NCBI GenBank assembly: GCA_947478845.1
Contig: CANJXC010000004.1
Coordinates: 1 to 64,000, forward strand
Length of the DNA: 64,000 nucleotides
Direction of reading: 5' to 3'
Origin: Spirochaetales bacterium
GTDB lineage: Bacteria; Spirochaetota; Spirochaetia; JABEVK01
Position numbers and translations under genes: made by a program. Positions 1 through 7,578 of the stretch are shown one piece after another (the stretch's first letter is position 1; each line of letters opens with the position of its first letter). Below the pieces are notes generated by a model that was not told the DNA's origin, made no database searches, and was given only the letters and a program-made list of their open reading frames with translations.

Positions 1-1
1 G

Positions 2-151
2 CAACCAAAATACCTTCAGCTCGGCGTCGCCGAGATCGCGGGAACCGATTCAGAAGCAGCGGGTGGCAGTTGTACCGACGGCAGGAGCAAGTTCTGCCCC
101 AGTCGGCCGAAAACCACGGCTCGCGTCGGGATCACAGTTCCTATCAGTTAA
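2..151 (+). CDS. C-terminal tail of an unidentified protein (partial)
   Basis: One frame is open from the window edge to a TAA at 149-151 and encodes about 49 residues that are rich in Gly, Ala, Ser and Thr, ending in GITVPIS. It contains two cysteines. No family is recognised, and another frame is also open here, so this may simply be chance reading. Only sequence upstream of the window can decide. Confidence 0.25.
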   Translation, partial: QPKYLQLGVAEIAGTDSEAAGGSCTDGRSKFCPSRPKTTARVGITVPIS

Positions 152-413
152 CTTGTTAGGGCTGTTGGAATACGGCTTGGGCGGGTTGGGTTTGTTCCTC
201 TTTGCCCGCCTCTTTTGGCCGCTGCCGACCTGGCGTTCCCTGGCGCTCATCATGGCAGGGTTGGGGGTGGTTGTCTGGTTTGCGCTGGGCATGATGGGCG
301 ATCCACAACAGGCCGAGTGGCGCGGCGGCTGGCAACGGCTGGCCGAGATCAGTCTCTTTGGCGGGATGCTATGGATAGTCCGCCAAGCCGGGCAGAAGAG
401 CCGGACAATATAG
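63..413 (+). CDS. small membrane protein, hypothetical
   Basis: The frame is open from the left edge of the window. The GTG at 63 is only the first start-like codon; a TTG at 153 would give a protein that begins right at the first hydrophobic stretch. Two hydrophobic segments are visible, around LLGLLEYGLGGLGLFLF and SLALIMAGLGVVVWFAL, followed by a soluble amphipathic tail. No family is recognised. It converges on the ECF sigma operon, with 42 bp between the two stops. The start and even the reality of the N-terminal third are uncertain. Confidence 0.35.
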   Translation: MAVVPTAGASSAPVGRKPRLASGSQFLSVNLLGLLEYGLGGLGLFLFARLFWPLPTWRSLALIMAGLGVVVWFALGMMGDPQQAEWRGGWQRLAEISLFGGMLWIVRQAGQKSRTI

Positions 414-455
414 GGGCGTCCACTTGCCGGTGCGCCCTTACCCCGCCCACATAAC

Positions 456-1112
456 TCAGTCGCGAGCAAATTGTTCCAGTTCAGCCAGGGTGCGTTGTGC
501 GCGTTGAATGCTTTGGCCGACTGTACCTTCATCCAGCGCGTCAGCGAGACGCCGACGGCTTGGGTGGCGCAACCAGCCCATAATGCCAAAGACCAGGAGC
601 AAACTGACCAGCGCACTGGCAATGAACCAGTAAACCACATTGGGATCATTCGTCCACACATCAGCACCCAGCCAGGCAAAGATGACCAGCAACAACGGAA
701 TCCAGATCACGGCCCCAGTGACAGCAAAAATTGGCGCCACACGAAGCCGCCAGGTGCGCAGGTTAGCTAACTGTTTTTGAATCTCAACCACGGGCGCAGC
801 GAAATCAAGCTGGTGGATCGCATAGAGTTCGCGTCCGGACAGAATGATGAAGAGAATGCCATAGGCATGTAAGGCCAATCCACAGAGCAGCAGGTGGGGC
901 TTATCTAGATGATCCACCCAGAAGGAGCCAAAGAGTAGACTCATCACCAAGCCGGCCAGCAATTGCACCCATTGACCAATCACCAGTGGGCGCAATTGCG
1001 CTTTGGCTTGGGTAACTTTTCGTTCTTTGAGTAGGGTGAAGTTCAGAGCGTTTTGTTCAGTCAGCCGGCGTTCCAGCGCTTGCCAGGCTGTTTTGAAATC
1101 ATCGAGTTCCAT
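456..1112 (-). CDS. four-TM membrane protein coupled to the ECF sigma factor
   Basis: This 218-residue protein has a soluble charged N-terminus (about residues 1-45) and four predicted membrane segments near 48-67, 74-93, 126-149 and 160-179, ending in a charged tail. Its start codon shares one base with the sigma-factor stop (TAATG), so translation is probably coupled. Membrane proteins encoded directly after an ECF sigma factor often act as anti-sigma factors or signal sensors. No zinc-binding anti-sigma motif (HxxxCxxC) is visible, so an anti-sigma role is inference from position only. Confidence 0.7.
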   Translation of the reverse strand: MELDDFKTAWQALERRLTEQNALNFTLLKERKVTQAKAQLRPLVIGQWVQLLAGLVMSLLFGSFWVDHLDKPHLLLCGLALHAYGILFIILSGRELYAIHQLDFAAPVVEIQKQLANLRTWRLRVAPIFAVTGAVIWIPLLLVIFAWLGADVWTNDPNVVYWFIASALVSLLLVFGIMGWLRHPSRRRLADALDEGTVGQSIQRAQRTLAELEQFARD

Positions 1113-1666
1113 TAGTTTTCTCCTTTTTCGACAAGCTGTTTCTCCGTTGTCGCCACAGTCGTATAGACCACAATCCCTTGCCGAATCCGCTGTTTCAAGC
1201 GATTGAGTTTGGTCGCCACATTGGTTTCGCTAATGCCCAGGATCTCGGCAATCTCGCGGTAGGGCCGTTCCTCCAGATAGAGCAACAACAGCGCCCGGTT
1301 GAGCGGATCTAGTTCCGCGATCAAGCGATTGAGTGCGGCGATCCGCTCATCCTGCTCTGGCATTGGCGGCGCGATCAGTTGGATCGCCTCGTCGCCATCA
1401 ATGGAGACTAGCGCCGGTGCCTGCTTGCCATGTCGCCGCCAGTCCGAAATTGCCACATTGAGGGCGACGCGATACATCCAGGTCGAAAACTTGCGGCTCG
1501 CATCATAGCGCGGAAAAGAACGCCACAACTGCAATGCGATCTCCTGCGCCAGATCATCCCGGTCTTCCGCTGAACGTCCGTAGCTATAGGCCACCTTCAG
1601 CACGATGCCCCAGTGTTGGGCAAGCAGCGTCTGAAATTGTACCCGTGCGGCCTCGTCAACCACCAT
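1112..1666 (-). CDS. ECF-type RNA polymerase sigma factor
   Basis: An extracytoplasmic-function sigma factor of 184 residues, the normal size for the family. Region 2 runs from about residue 20 to 80, with the core-binding stretch DDLAQEIALQLW and the promoter-melting stretch FSTWMYRVALNVAISDWRR. Region 4 is a helix-turn-helix at about 131-160 (PYREIAEILGISETNVATKL). The ATG at 1666 is preceded by a purine-rich GGGGAAG. It heads a two-gene operon with the membrane protein. The target promoters are not visible. Confidence 0.9.
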   Translation of the reverse strand: MVVDEAARVQFQTLLAQHWGIVLKVAYSYGRSAEDRDDLAQEIALQLWRSFPRYDASRKFSTWMYRVALNVAISDWRRHGKQAPALVSIDGDEAIQLIAPPMPEQDERIAALNRLIAELDPLNRALLLLYLEERPYREIAEILGISETNVATKLNRLKQRIRQGIVVYTTVATTEKQLVEKGEN

Positions 1667-1817
1667 TCATTCTTCCCCTTTCGTCATCGTTTGTTGAGGA
1701 TGTTGCTACCAATCAGTGATTCGCACAATGCTGAAAAAAATCACAGGTAAAAGAGCAATATTCGTCGCCCCGGTTTAAACCTTACCTCTTTTTATAAGGT
1801 GAAGGAGAGAGATAAAC

Positions 1818-2350
1818 ATGAGTTATCAGGCAAATCCAACACGGTATGACACGATGAAATACAATCGGTGCGGCAGATCAGGGGTAAAGCTTCCTGCAAT
1901 TTCACTTGGTTTATGGCATAATTTCGGTGGTGTAGATAATTTTGAGAATGGCAGAGCCATGCTGCGCAGAGCTTTTGATTTGGGCATTACGCACTTTGAC
2001 CTGGCCAATAATTACGGCCCCCCGGCAGGTTCAGCGGAAGAAATGTTCGGACAAATGATGCTGGGTGATTTGGCACCTTATCGGGATGAACTGATCATAT
2101 CTTCTAAAGCAGGTTATCATATGTGGCCTGGACCCTATGGAGAATGGGGATCCAGGAAGTATCTTGTATCGAGCCTTGATCAAAGCTTAAAACGAATGAA
2201 CCTGGACTATGTTGATATTTTCTACTCTCATCGTTTTGATCCGGAGACCCCATTGGAAGAAACTATGGGTGCTTTAGATTCATTAGTGCGTCAAGGGAAG
2301 GCCCTATATGCAGGGATTTCAAGCTACAGCCCAGAGCAAACTTTTACAAT
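1818..2350 (+). pseudogene. aldo/keto reductase (YghZ-like), truncated by an IS30 fragment
   Basis: About 178 residues match the N-terminal half of the NADPH-dependent aldo/keto reductases related to YghZ (L-glyceraldehyde-3-phosphate reductase). The catalytic tetrad is recognisable: D61, Y66 (FDLANNYGPPAG), K97 (IISSKAGYHMWPG) and H138 (FYSHRFDP). A strong ribosome site (GGTGAAGGAGAG) precedes the ATG. After residue ~178 the reading runs into transposase sequence and stops at 2486, so the C-terminal half of the barrel is missing. Base composition is clearly more AT-rich than both flanks, which suggests a transferred gene later broken by the insertion sequence. Confidence 0.8.
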
Positions 2351-2878
2351 ACAAAGGATTCCAGAGGAAGACTCGAAGGAAAGCGTCACATTTCGACTAG
2401 GCCGGAAGCCATCAATGACCGATCGGAGTTCGGCCATTGGGAGGCCGACACGGTCATGGGATCAGATCGCCACCACTGTCTTTTGACCATGGTTGAAAGG
2501 CAAACCGGCTTTCTGATCATCAAGAAACTAACGGCCAGAACTGCAGCCATCACGACCGCCGCCGCGATCACGGCGATCGAAGAGAACTACGATCAGTTCA
2601 AAACAATCACCTTCGACAACGGTACCGAATTCCACGACTACCAGAAGATCGAAGACTCCCAATTCGTGATGTGCTACTTCGCCACCCCCTACCATTCCTG
2701 GGAACGAGGCACCAATGAAAACACGAACGGACTGATCCGCCAGTATCTCCCCAAAGGCCACAACATGGACTGGGTCGACCAGGACCACTGCGATCGGATT
2801 GCTCGCCAGATCAACGCCAGACCGCGAAAGCGGCACCAGTACCTCACCCCACGGGACAAGTACTATTCATCTGTATAG
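2351..2878 (+). pseudogene. IS30-family transposase, 5'-truncated
   Basis: Reading the frame that contains the ATG at 2456 upstream to about 2351 gives the end of the N-terminal part (KRHISTRPEAI), then the IS30 DDE core: first Asp in FGHWEADTVMG, second Asp in FDNGTEF, and the Glu in RGTNENTNGLIRQYLPKG. The protein ends normally near 2878. The helix-turn-helix N-terminus is absent, so the remnant cannot encode a full transposase. It abuts the broken aldo/keto reductase in a different frame. Confidence 0.85.
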
Positions 2879-2925
2879 TGTTCGTTGCACTTCACGCTTG
2901 AAACTACGCGGCAAACTTGAGCCAA
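2351..2925 (+). mobile_element. IS30-like insertion sequence remnant
   Basis: The remnant comprises the truncated transposase plus about 40 bp after its stop. That downstream stretch (GTTGCACTTCACGCTTGAAA around 2884) resembles the right inverted repeat of IS30-family elements, which commonly contain GTTGCACTTC. The matching left repeat was not found next to the 2350 junction, consistent with loss of the left end. Confidence 0.6.
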
Positions 2926-3066
2926 AACTATCGCTATCGCCCGTGCCTACTTTAGCATGTAGAGAAGGGCTTAACTTTTGGAAAGGGCTAGGCACCTATT
3001 TTTGGTCGATCCTTGCATTCAGCGTTGCCCAGTTCTGAATCAGCGAGCACATAATGCTCATAGAAT
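2926..3066. other. non-coding spacer between IS remnant and zinc-ribbon gene
   Basis: No convincing gene or structured element is seen here. An attachment-site copy matching the tRNA-Asn 3' end was looked for and not found. Confidence 0.5.
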
Positions 3067-3672
3067 CTATAGTTGCTTTAACGGATACCTAGCATTGTAC
3101 TTGGTTTCGACAAGGTCAAAATGTTCCCCCCAGATACGAGCGGAGTCATGTTGTTTGCGACCGGCAATTCGTGGCCGACCGTTTCTGCTAAGGTAATTTG
3201 ACCGAGCCTCTAGGACTTCCGAGCGTCTAAGCAAATCCAAACTGTGTCGGTGGTCTCGTGAGCACTGGTAGACTAAACGTGAGCAAACCCTGCACAAGTT
3301 GCTTTCGGGCATTATGTAGAGATGTTTTCGCAGCTGGCCGCAACCATGGCATTTGAAGAACCACCTTCTTCCACCGAAGTGAACCGCTTGTGACACGATT
3401 TGGTATTCTTGGATTTTCTCGGTGCGACCTATTCTTTGGCGAATCGTCATCATTCGTGAAACGGTGCTATCCATCTCGATGCACGGGGCAACCGTAGCAA
3501 CTAGGTGCATAACTGGACTTCGCAACCAGGCGGTAGACAAAGGAATGTTTCCTGTGTAGGTCCAGGTGCCGTTTTCATCTTCCAGAACACCGGAGGTGAT
3601 TAGATCTTGGATACCTATCCGAAAGACATACTCAACGACCTTCCGATTCGAACTTCTGTGTGCCATATACAT
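3067..3672 (-). CDS. zinc-ribbon protein of an integrated element, hypothetical
   Basis: About 200 residues. The central part carries two CxxC pairs (FKCHGCG and LCRVCSR) separated by roughly 15 residues, the pattern of a zinc ribbon, preceded by GGRRWFF. I recognise this arrangement (RRWWF..C.xC...C..C) from uncharacterised proteins common on plasmids and islands. The C-terminal part is basic and Arg/His-rich, suggesting nucleic-acid binding. Start choice is between ATG at 3672 and at 3666; an upstream in-frame ATG at 3756 lies before the promoter and inside the terminator hairpin, so it is unlikely. It is the last gene of the element and has its own promoter with a palindrome over the start. 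Confidence 0.65.
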   Translation of the reverse strand: MYMAHRSSNRKVVEYVFRIGIQDLITSGVLEDENGTWTYTGNIPLSTAWLRSPVMHLVATVAPCIEMDSTVSRMMTIRQRIGRTEKIQEYQIVSQAVHFGGRRWFFKCHGCGQLRKHLYIMPESNLCRVCSRLVYQCSRDHRHSLDLLRRSEVLEARSNYLSRNGRPRIAGRKQHDSARIWGEHFDLVETKYNARYPLKQL

Positions 3673-3688
3673 TACAATTCCGTAATGT
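3669..3688 (-). promoter_or_regulatory. operator-like inverted repeat over the start of the zinc-ribbon gene
   Basis: On the minus strand this is ACATTAC-GGAATT-GTAATGT, a perfect 7-bp inverted repeat with a 6-bp centre. It begins directly after the -10 box and overlaps the possible ATG at 3672. A protein bound here would block transcription initiation, so autoregulation by the zinc-ribbon protein is a reasonable hypothesis. Confidence 0.55.
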
Positions 3689-3717
3689 ATTGTAGTTTTA
3701 ATCGGGTTTTGAGTCAA
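3689..3717 (-). promoter_or_regulatory. sigma-70-type promoter for the zinc-ribbon gene
   Basis: Minus strand TTGACT (3717-3712), a 17-bp spacer, and TACAAT (3694-3689). This is close to consensus. Transcription would start near 3683, leaving only about 10-17 bases before the start codon. Confidence 0.65.
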
Positions 3718-3735
3718 ATGACAATCAAAAAGTGA

Positions 3736-3782
3736 GAAGCACCGGCAGCTTTCCATGTTGGCTGCGGGTGCTTCTCAGATCA
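3736..3782 (-). terminator. rho-independent terminator after the primase gene
   Basis: Minus strand GAGAAGCACC ... GGTGCTTCTC with an inner GCAGC/GCTGC extension, followed by ACTTTTTG. The stem is about 15 bp with one mismatch. It lies just after the stop at 3786, i.e. after the part of the primase that follows the in-frame TGA, which supports that part belonging to the same gene. Confidence 0.8.
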
Positions 3783-3785
3783 ATG

Positions 3786-6179
3786 CTAGAAGATTCCCAA
3801 CTCTTCAGAGTCATCAATAGAGGGTGGACCTGAGTACCTTAGGTGACCTTCTTCAGCACCTACAGAAATAGAATCTTCTTCATTCTTTCTGACGGGTAGA
3901 AAAGGTACACCTAGGTCCCAAGGTCCACTTCGGGCAAGCCTCCACATCTGTTGGCCATGTTTCTTTCCGGCAGACAAGATTTGAAACTGGGAATCGAACT
4001 CTCCAGTCTGGACGCGATAGATTCGATCCTTCTGCTTCTTCATGGCGATCCCAAAACTGGTGCTTCGAGACTTGTCTGACTGTCCGCTTCCCATCGGAAA
4101 TCCATCGATGTTCTGAGCAATCTCGTGCAGCTCTTTCGTCTTGACTGACTCCAAGTGATGAAGGTCGTATCAGTCCCCCACTAGGTTGATCCACGCCTCG
4201 GAGTCGACGTCGCCTTGTTCGAACATCTCATCGCGGTTGGCTAGAAAACCCTCGACTCCTACAGACTCCACTATGCCACCGACGATATTGCTCCAGTTCT
4301 GGAATGATCCGATAGGCTTGCCCGAGAACTTTGGCATTCCTTTGGCGATCCAGCCCTGAATGATAGCGATGCAGGCCCCCTGAATCTTGGCTCGGTTCTC
4401 TTTGACCCATGCCCCAAGATCGTCGTGCCTGAAGCCAACCCGTTCCCACGGCTTGTCGGTATTGGGAACGAGCCTTGACCGCACTGTTCGCCTTGCCATT
4501 TCCATGCTCAGAACTGGGTTGTTGGCAGTCGCGATGAAGTCCAGAGTCACTGGGATCTTGACTTGGATATTGGTGCCCAAGAGTCGCCCGGAATAGGATG
4601 ACGCTGTGAGCACCCCAGCCAAGACACCAGAATCGATAGGCCGATTGATATTGTCTATGATGACACGGGGAGCACCCTCCCTTAGATTTGCGAGCATCCG
4701 CTTCTCAAACTCTGCGTCGTCTTGCGGCTCACCCTGCAGCAGGTAATTGTCACCCATTGCGGGTACTGTCAGGGCCATTGCGAGGTATCCCTTGCCGCTC
4801 CCCGGTGTCGGACTCTCTGCCAGGAACAACGGAGTTGGACCATCAATCAAAGGACGCACATACGGGTCCAGAAGCTTGCCGAACGCATTGGCCCGGTCTG
4901 CTTGTGTCGCAAAGGGGAAGTCCCCAAGCAACTCTACAACCAAGAAGTCCCGCGCCTCTTCTGGCTCCATTGTCACGACCACTACTTCGCCACTTCCAAC
5001 TTGGTAGAGCTCTGTCTCTGGATCATAGCCCGGTTCCGTCCTTAGGTTTCCGTCCTTTGAAAAGACCGGGCAATAAGTAAGACCTTTCAACGGTGGGAGG
5101 GGGAAGCTGTCGCTCGCTAGCATATTCTTGACAGCCGCGATTGGTGGGTGAGCGTCCTCAACCACAATCACTCCGCCCCGGTTCTTCTTGGTTACGAAAC
5201 GAACCGACTTCGCCAGTTCATTCATCAACTCGTCTTGTCCAAGGACGCCCAAGCGAACACCAGTTGGTTCATACTCAACCCTAACGATCTGCCGAGCTCG
5301 CACCATAAGCCGTACCGGGTCATTCGCCTGTGCCAAACTTTTCCAGCAAAGCGTTGTAAGACGAGTGAGGTCACCTTGTGGGAGAAAGATCAAACTAGGG
5401 TCATCCCCATCCATGAAGGACCTTCGACTTGCAGAGGCAGCGATCTGCTGCACTTCCCTTCGGCTCAGTGGAACTTGGCACCTCTCCTCGTTTTCGATTT
5501 CGAGTCTTGCAAGGATTTCGGGCTCGGAGTACCCCTTGTCAGCAAGTCTCGCGGCGACCTTAAATAGAGTGTTGTTTCGCTGGGTCGCAGGTATTGTTTG
5601 CACATCGTCTTCGAGTCTATTTGCCGGTCTTCGTTTAGCGTGACTGGCTACCCCTGGCCCTTTCCTTGAGTTCCTTTGTGCAGAGCTTCTCGGTGGTTCG
5701 TAGACCGACCCCGGATGGTTAATCACGATCGACTCCTTGGAACCAAAAAAGAACCGAGCAATATCGGCCGCATTCGGGTCTGCGAAGTCGTATCGGGTAG
5801 CAATGGCCTTCAGTTTCTGTTCCATTTCAATCGGGTCAGAGATTGTGGGTACTGGAAAGAAAGCATGGAATCGGTCACAGGCATCCCTTCCGTCTTTCGA
5901 CTTCTGGTGACTCCTCGAGGTTACCAAGAAGTAGTCAGTGTTCTTGAAGTCGGTATGGTCTGCAAACTCCCGGATACTGATACCGCCGTCGATGTCCATG
6001 AACAAGAAGTCGCTAGATCGCCAGTTCCTTTTCGATCGTTTCCCGTCAGCAAACACGCTTGGGGAATGATCGCTTTTTCTGACAACTTCTTGAAGTTGTT
6101 CCGCCGTATTCACCTCGAAGATTTTGAAGCCATGAGCAACATGCTCATTTTGGAGAGTGTTGTTGACCGAGAGTCTCAC
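3786..6179 (-). pseudogene. element primase-helicase with an in-frame TGA
   Basis: Starts at GTG 6179, which overlaps the preceding stop (GTGA). The first open part is 669 residues: an N-terminal archaeo-eukaryotic-primase-like domain with LFMDIDGG (residues ~59-66), a PriCT-1-like helical domain at ~202-252, then a P-loop helicase-like domain with Walker A PGSGKG (459-464), Walker B VIIDN (506-510), sensor-1 IATANN and an arginine-rich RRTVRSRL. A TGA at 4172-4170 follows LVGD. The same frame then stays open for 127 more residues to 3786, and these resemble the usual C-terminal winged-helix tail of such proteins (SFGIAMKKQKDRIYRV). Trp at the TGA position would fit the pattern, so a TGG to TGA change is the simplest reading. 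It probably replicates or maintains the element. Confidence 0.8.
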
Positions 6180-6400
6180 TTTGCGCCTCTCGCAATCGAA
6201 CCTCTGCTTGTCTCCGCTGTGTTTGCCGGAGCAATCTTGAACTTCTCTCGGCTACCGGCTTCGAGCGCTACTAGCTGTCCATCATGGATTTCTGCAATCA
6301 AGACCAACTGGCCAAACTTCGGAGAGTTGTCGCACAATCCGGTGAGTACGGGGGCGAGTTTCGAGATTAGCAGGTCGCTGGCATCGGTTCTACTTTGCAT
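6176..6400 (-). CDS. small element protein, hypothetical
   Basis: A 74-residue protein starting at ATG 6400 (MQSRTDASDL), which has AAGGAG seven bases upstream and overlaps the excisionase-like stop. A longer reading from 6430 has no ribosome site. Its stop overlaps the primase start (GTGA). No motif is recognised. It is translationally coupled on both sides within the element operon, so a replication accessory role is possible but not shown. Confidence 0.6.
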   Translation of the reverse strand: MQSRTDASDLLISKLAPVLTGLCDNSPKFGQLVLIAEIHDGQLVALEAGSREKFKIAPANTAETSRGSIARGAK

Positions 6401-6599
6401 CACTGATCTCCTTTTCGGCCGCCAGATCAAGGTAGGCAGCCTTCTGGAGATCGTCGAAGAATGAGACTGGTATTAGTACGCGACCCCCGATACGTACAGT
6501 CGGTACTCGGCCACGAGTCACGTCGCGGTTTGCTGATGCAGGAGAACGTCGAGCTCTCGCAGCATATTCTTTGATTGTAAGGAAGTGAACTTGAGTCAT
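6390..6599 (-). CDS. excisionase-like helix-turn-helix protein
   Basis: A 69-residue protein with the compact winged-helix pattern of excisionases and MerR-like DNA-binding domains: LTIKEYAARARRSPASANRD (helix-turn-helix) followed by GRVPTVRIGGRVLIPVSFFDDL (wing). AGAAAGGATTC gives a ribosome site. Its place upstream of the primase and in the same element as a tyrosine integrase fits a directionality factor or a replication/transfer regulator. Confidence 0.75.
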   Translation of the reverse strand: MTQVHFLTIKEYAARARRSPASANRDVTRGRVPTVRIGGRVLIPVSFFDDLQKAAYLDLAAEKEISDAK

Positions 6600-6660
6600 T
6601 TTGAATCCTTTCTGTGGTCGTTTCCTGCAGGTAAATGCAGAGTACCACTCAGGAGTCAGA

Positions 6661-6683
6661 ATGAGTCTACATGAGTTCTACAT
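6661..6683. repeat. two tandem 12-13 bp direct repeats upstream of the excisionase-like gene
   Basis: ATGAGTCTACAT at 6661-6672 and ATGAGTTCTACAT at 6671-6683 overlap by two bases and differ by one inserted T. They lie 60-85 bp before the excisionase-like start, where an operator, excisionase site or iteron would be expected. Confidence 0.45.
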
Positions 6684-6688
6684 AGATA

Positions 6689-7309
6689 CTAAGCCTTTTT
6701 GACAGAAGAAATTACTCTCTTAAGTGCATGCTGGTTTGCTAACTTAACGGTGGCAAAGTAAGGAGAAAGACTCTCAGGCATCGGTTCTCCATCGGTGAGG
6801 ACAAAAATTCTGGCAATGGTTGCCCGTTTCTTCTTTTCAAGAAGGCCCTCGTCTTCGAGCATTTGCAGAAGCACTCCGAATTGGGCCTTGGTGCCCTTCC
6901 AAGTAACTGGACGAATCGCCTTTTCCGACGCGACCTTATTTTCTGACATATATTTCTCCAACACCTCAGTCACAACGTCAAAAGGTTTTTTCTTGCGAAG
7001 AAACTCCCGGAGCGATTCTAAGATCGAGTCTCGCGTTCGATTGCTGTCCACCTGTTCTAGGTAACTGCAACACTCTTCAATCGACTCGAAGATTCTGGTC
7101 TTGACTTCAATTTCAGTGTACTCAAACAGCCATGGTCGACGGTTGAACTCAAATCGCCACCTCTTGGCATCGATAATCTGTAACAGAAACTTGTAGATGC
7201 CTTCAGCCTCAATGACTTCTCTCGCTGCTGCCACGAGTACAAGTGGAGAATCTTTTTCTTGGTCTTTGATCCTGGCTATTTCGTCGTCGGACAAATCCTG
7301 TACATGCAT
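6689..7309 (-). CDS. element protein, hypothetical (206 aa)
   Basis: The start is ATG 7309 (MHVQDLSDDEIARIKDQ), which has GAAGGAG five bases upstream; an open extension up to 7471 lacks such a site. The protein is acidic, mostly helical and has no clear motif. The C-terminal third (TKAQFGVLLQMLEDEGLLEKKKR) looks like a winged-helix segment. It sits between the integrase and the excisionase-like gene in the same orientation. Function unknown. Confidence 0.6.
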   Translation of the reverse strand: MHVQDLSDDEIARIKDQEKDSPLVLVAAAREVIEAEGIYKFLLQIIDAKRWRFEFNRRPWLFEYTEIEVKTRIFESIEECCSYLEQVDSNRTRDSILESLREFLRKKKPFDVVTEVLEKYMSENKVASEKAIRPVTWKGTKAQFGVLLQMLEDEGLLEKKKRATIARIFVLTDGEPMPESLSPYFATVKLANQHALKRVISSVKKA

Positions 7310-7578
7310 AGAAACTCCTTCAGCGACAATTTCGACTATGGTGCTTGGGCGAGCGTGAAACAGCCACTTGAATTCTATGCCCAGTTTCGTGCCTTCGCAA
7401 GACTTAAAACCCTGCAAGAGGTACCACACGTGGTCACCGAGTTTGACCCCTAGGCGGGACCCCCGCCCCAAAAATCACCCCTGACTTCCCTGCTCGATGT
7501 ACCCCCGTCGCCAAAGTACCCCCCCCACCAAAACAAGCTAGCGCGCAGGCTGTGGGGAGTCCTTTGGTTTCTTTTTGG
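7310..7578. other. non-coding stretch with G-rich minus strand
   Basis: Between the 206-residue gene and the integrase stop. About 7440-7540 is strongly strand-biased: the minus strand carries GGGGGGGG, GGGGG, GGGG and GGGGCGGGGG runs within about 90 bases. No terminator with a T-run is seen. An open frame continues upstream of 7309 but has no start with a ribosome site. Confidence 0.5.

Noticed and set aside
6401-6430. Longer start for the 74-residue element protein
   Set aside because: The ATG at 6430 has no ribosome site, while ATG 6400 has AAGGAG at good distance.
5676-6464. 262-codon open frame antisense to the primase
   Set aside because: Overlaps three coupled genes on the other strand that have ribosome sites and recognisable motifs.
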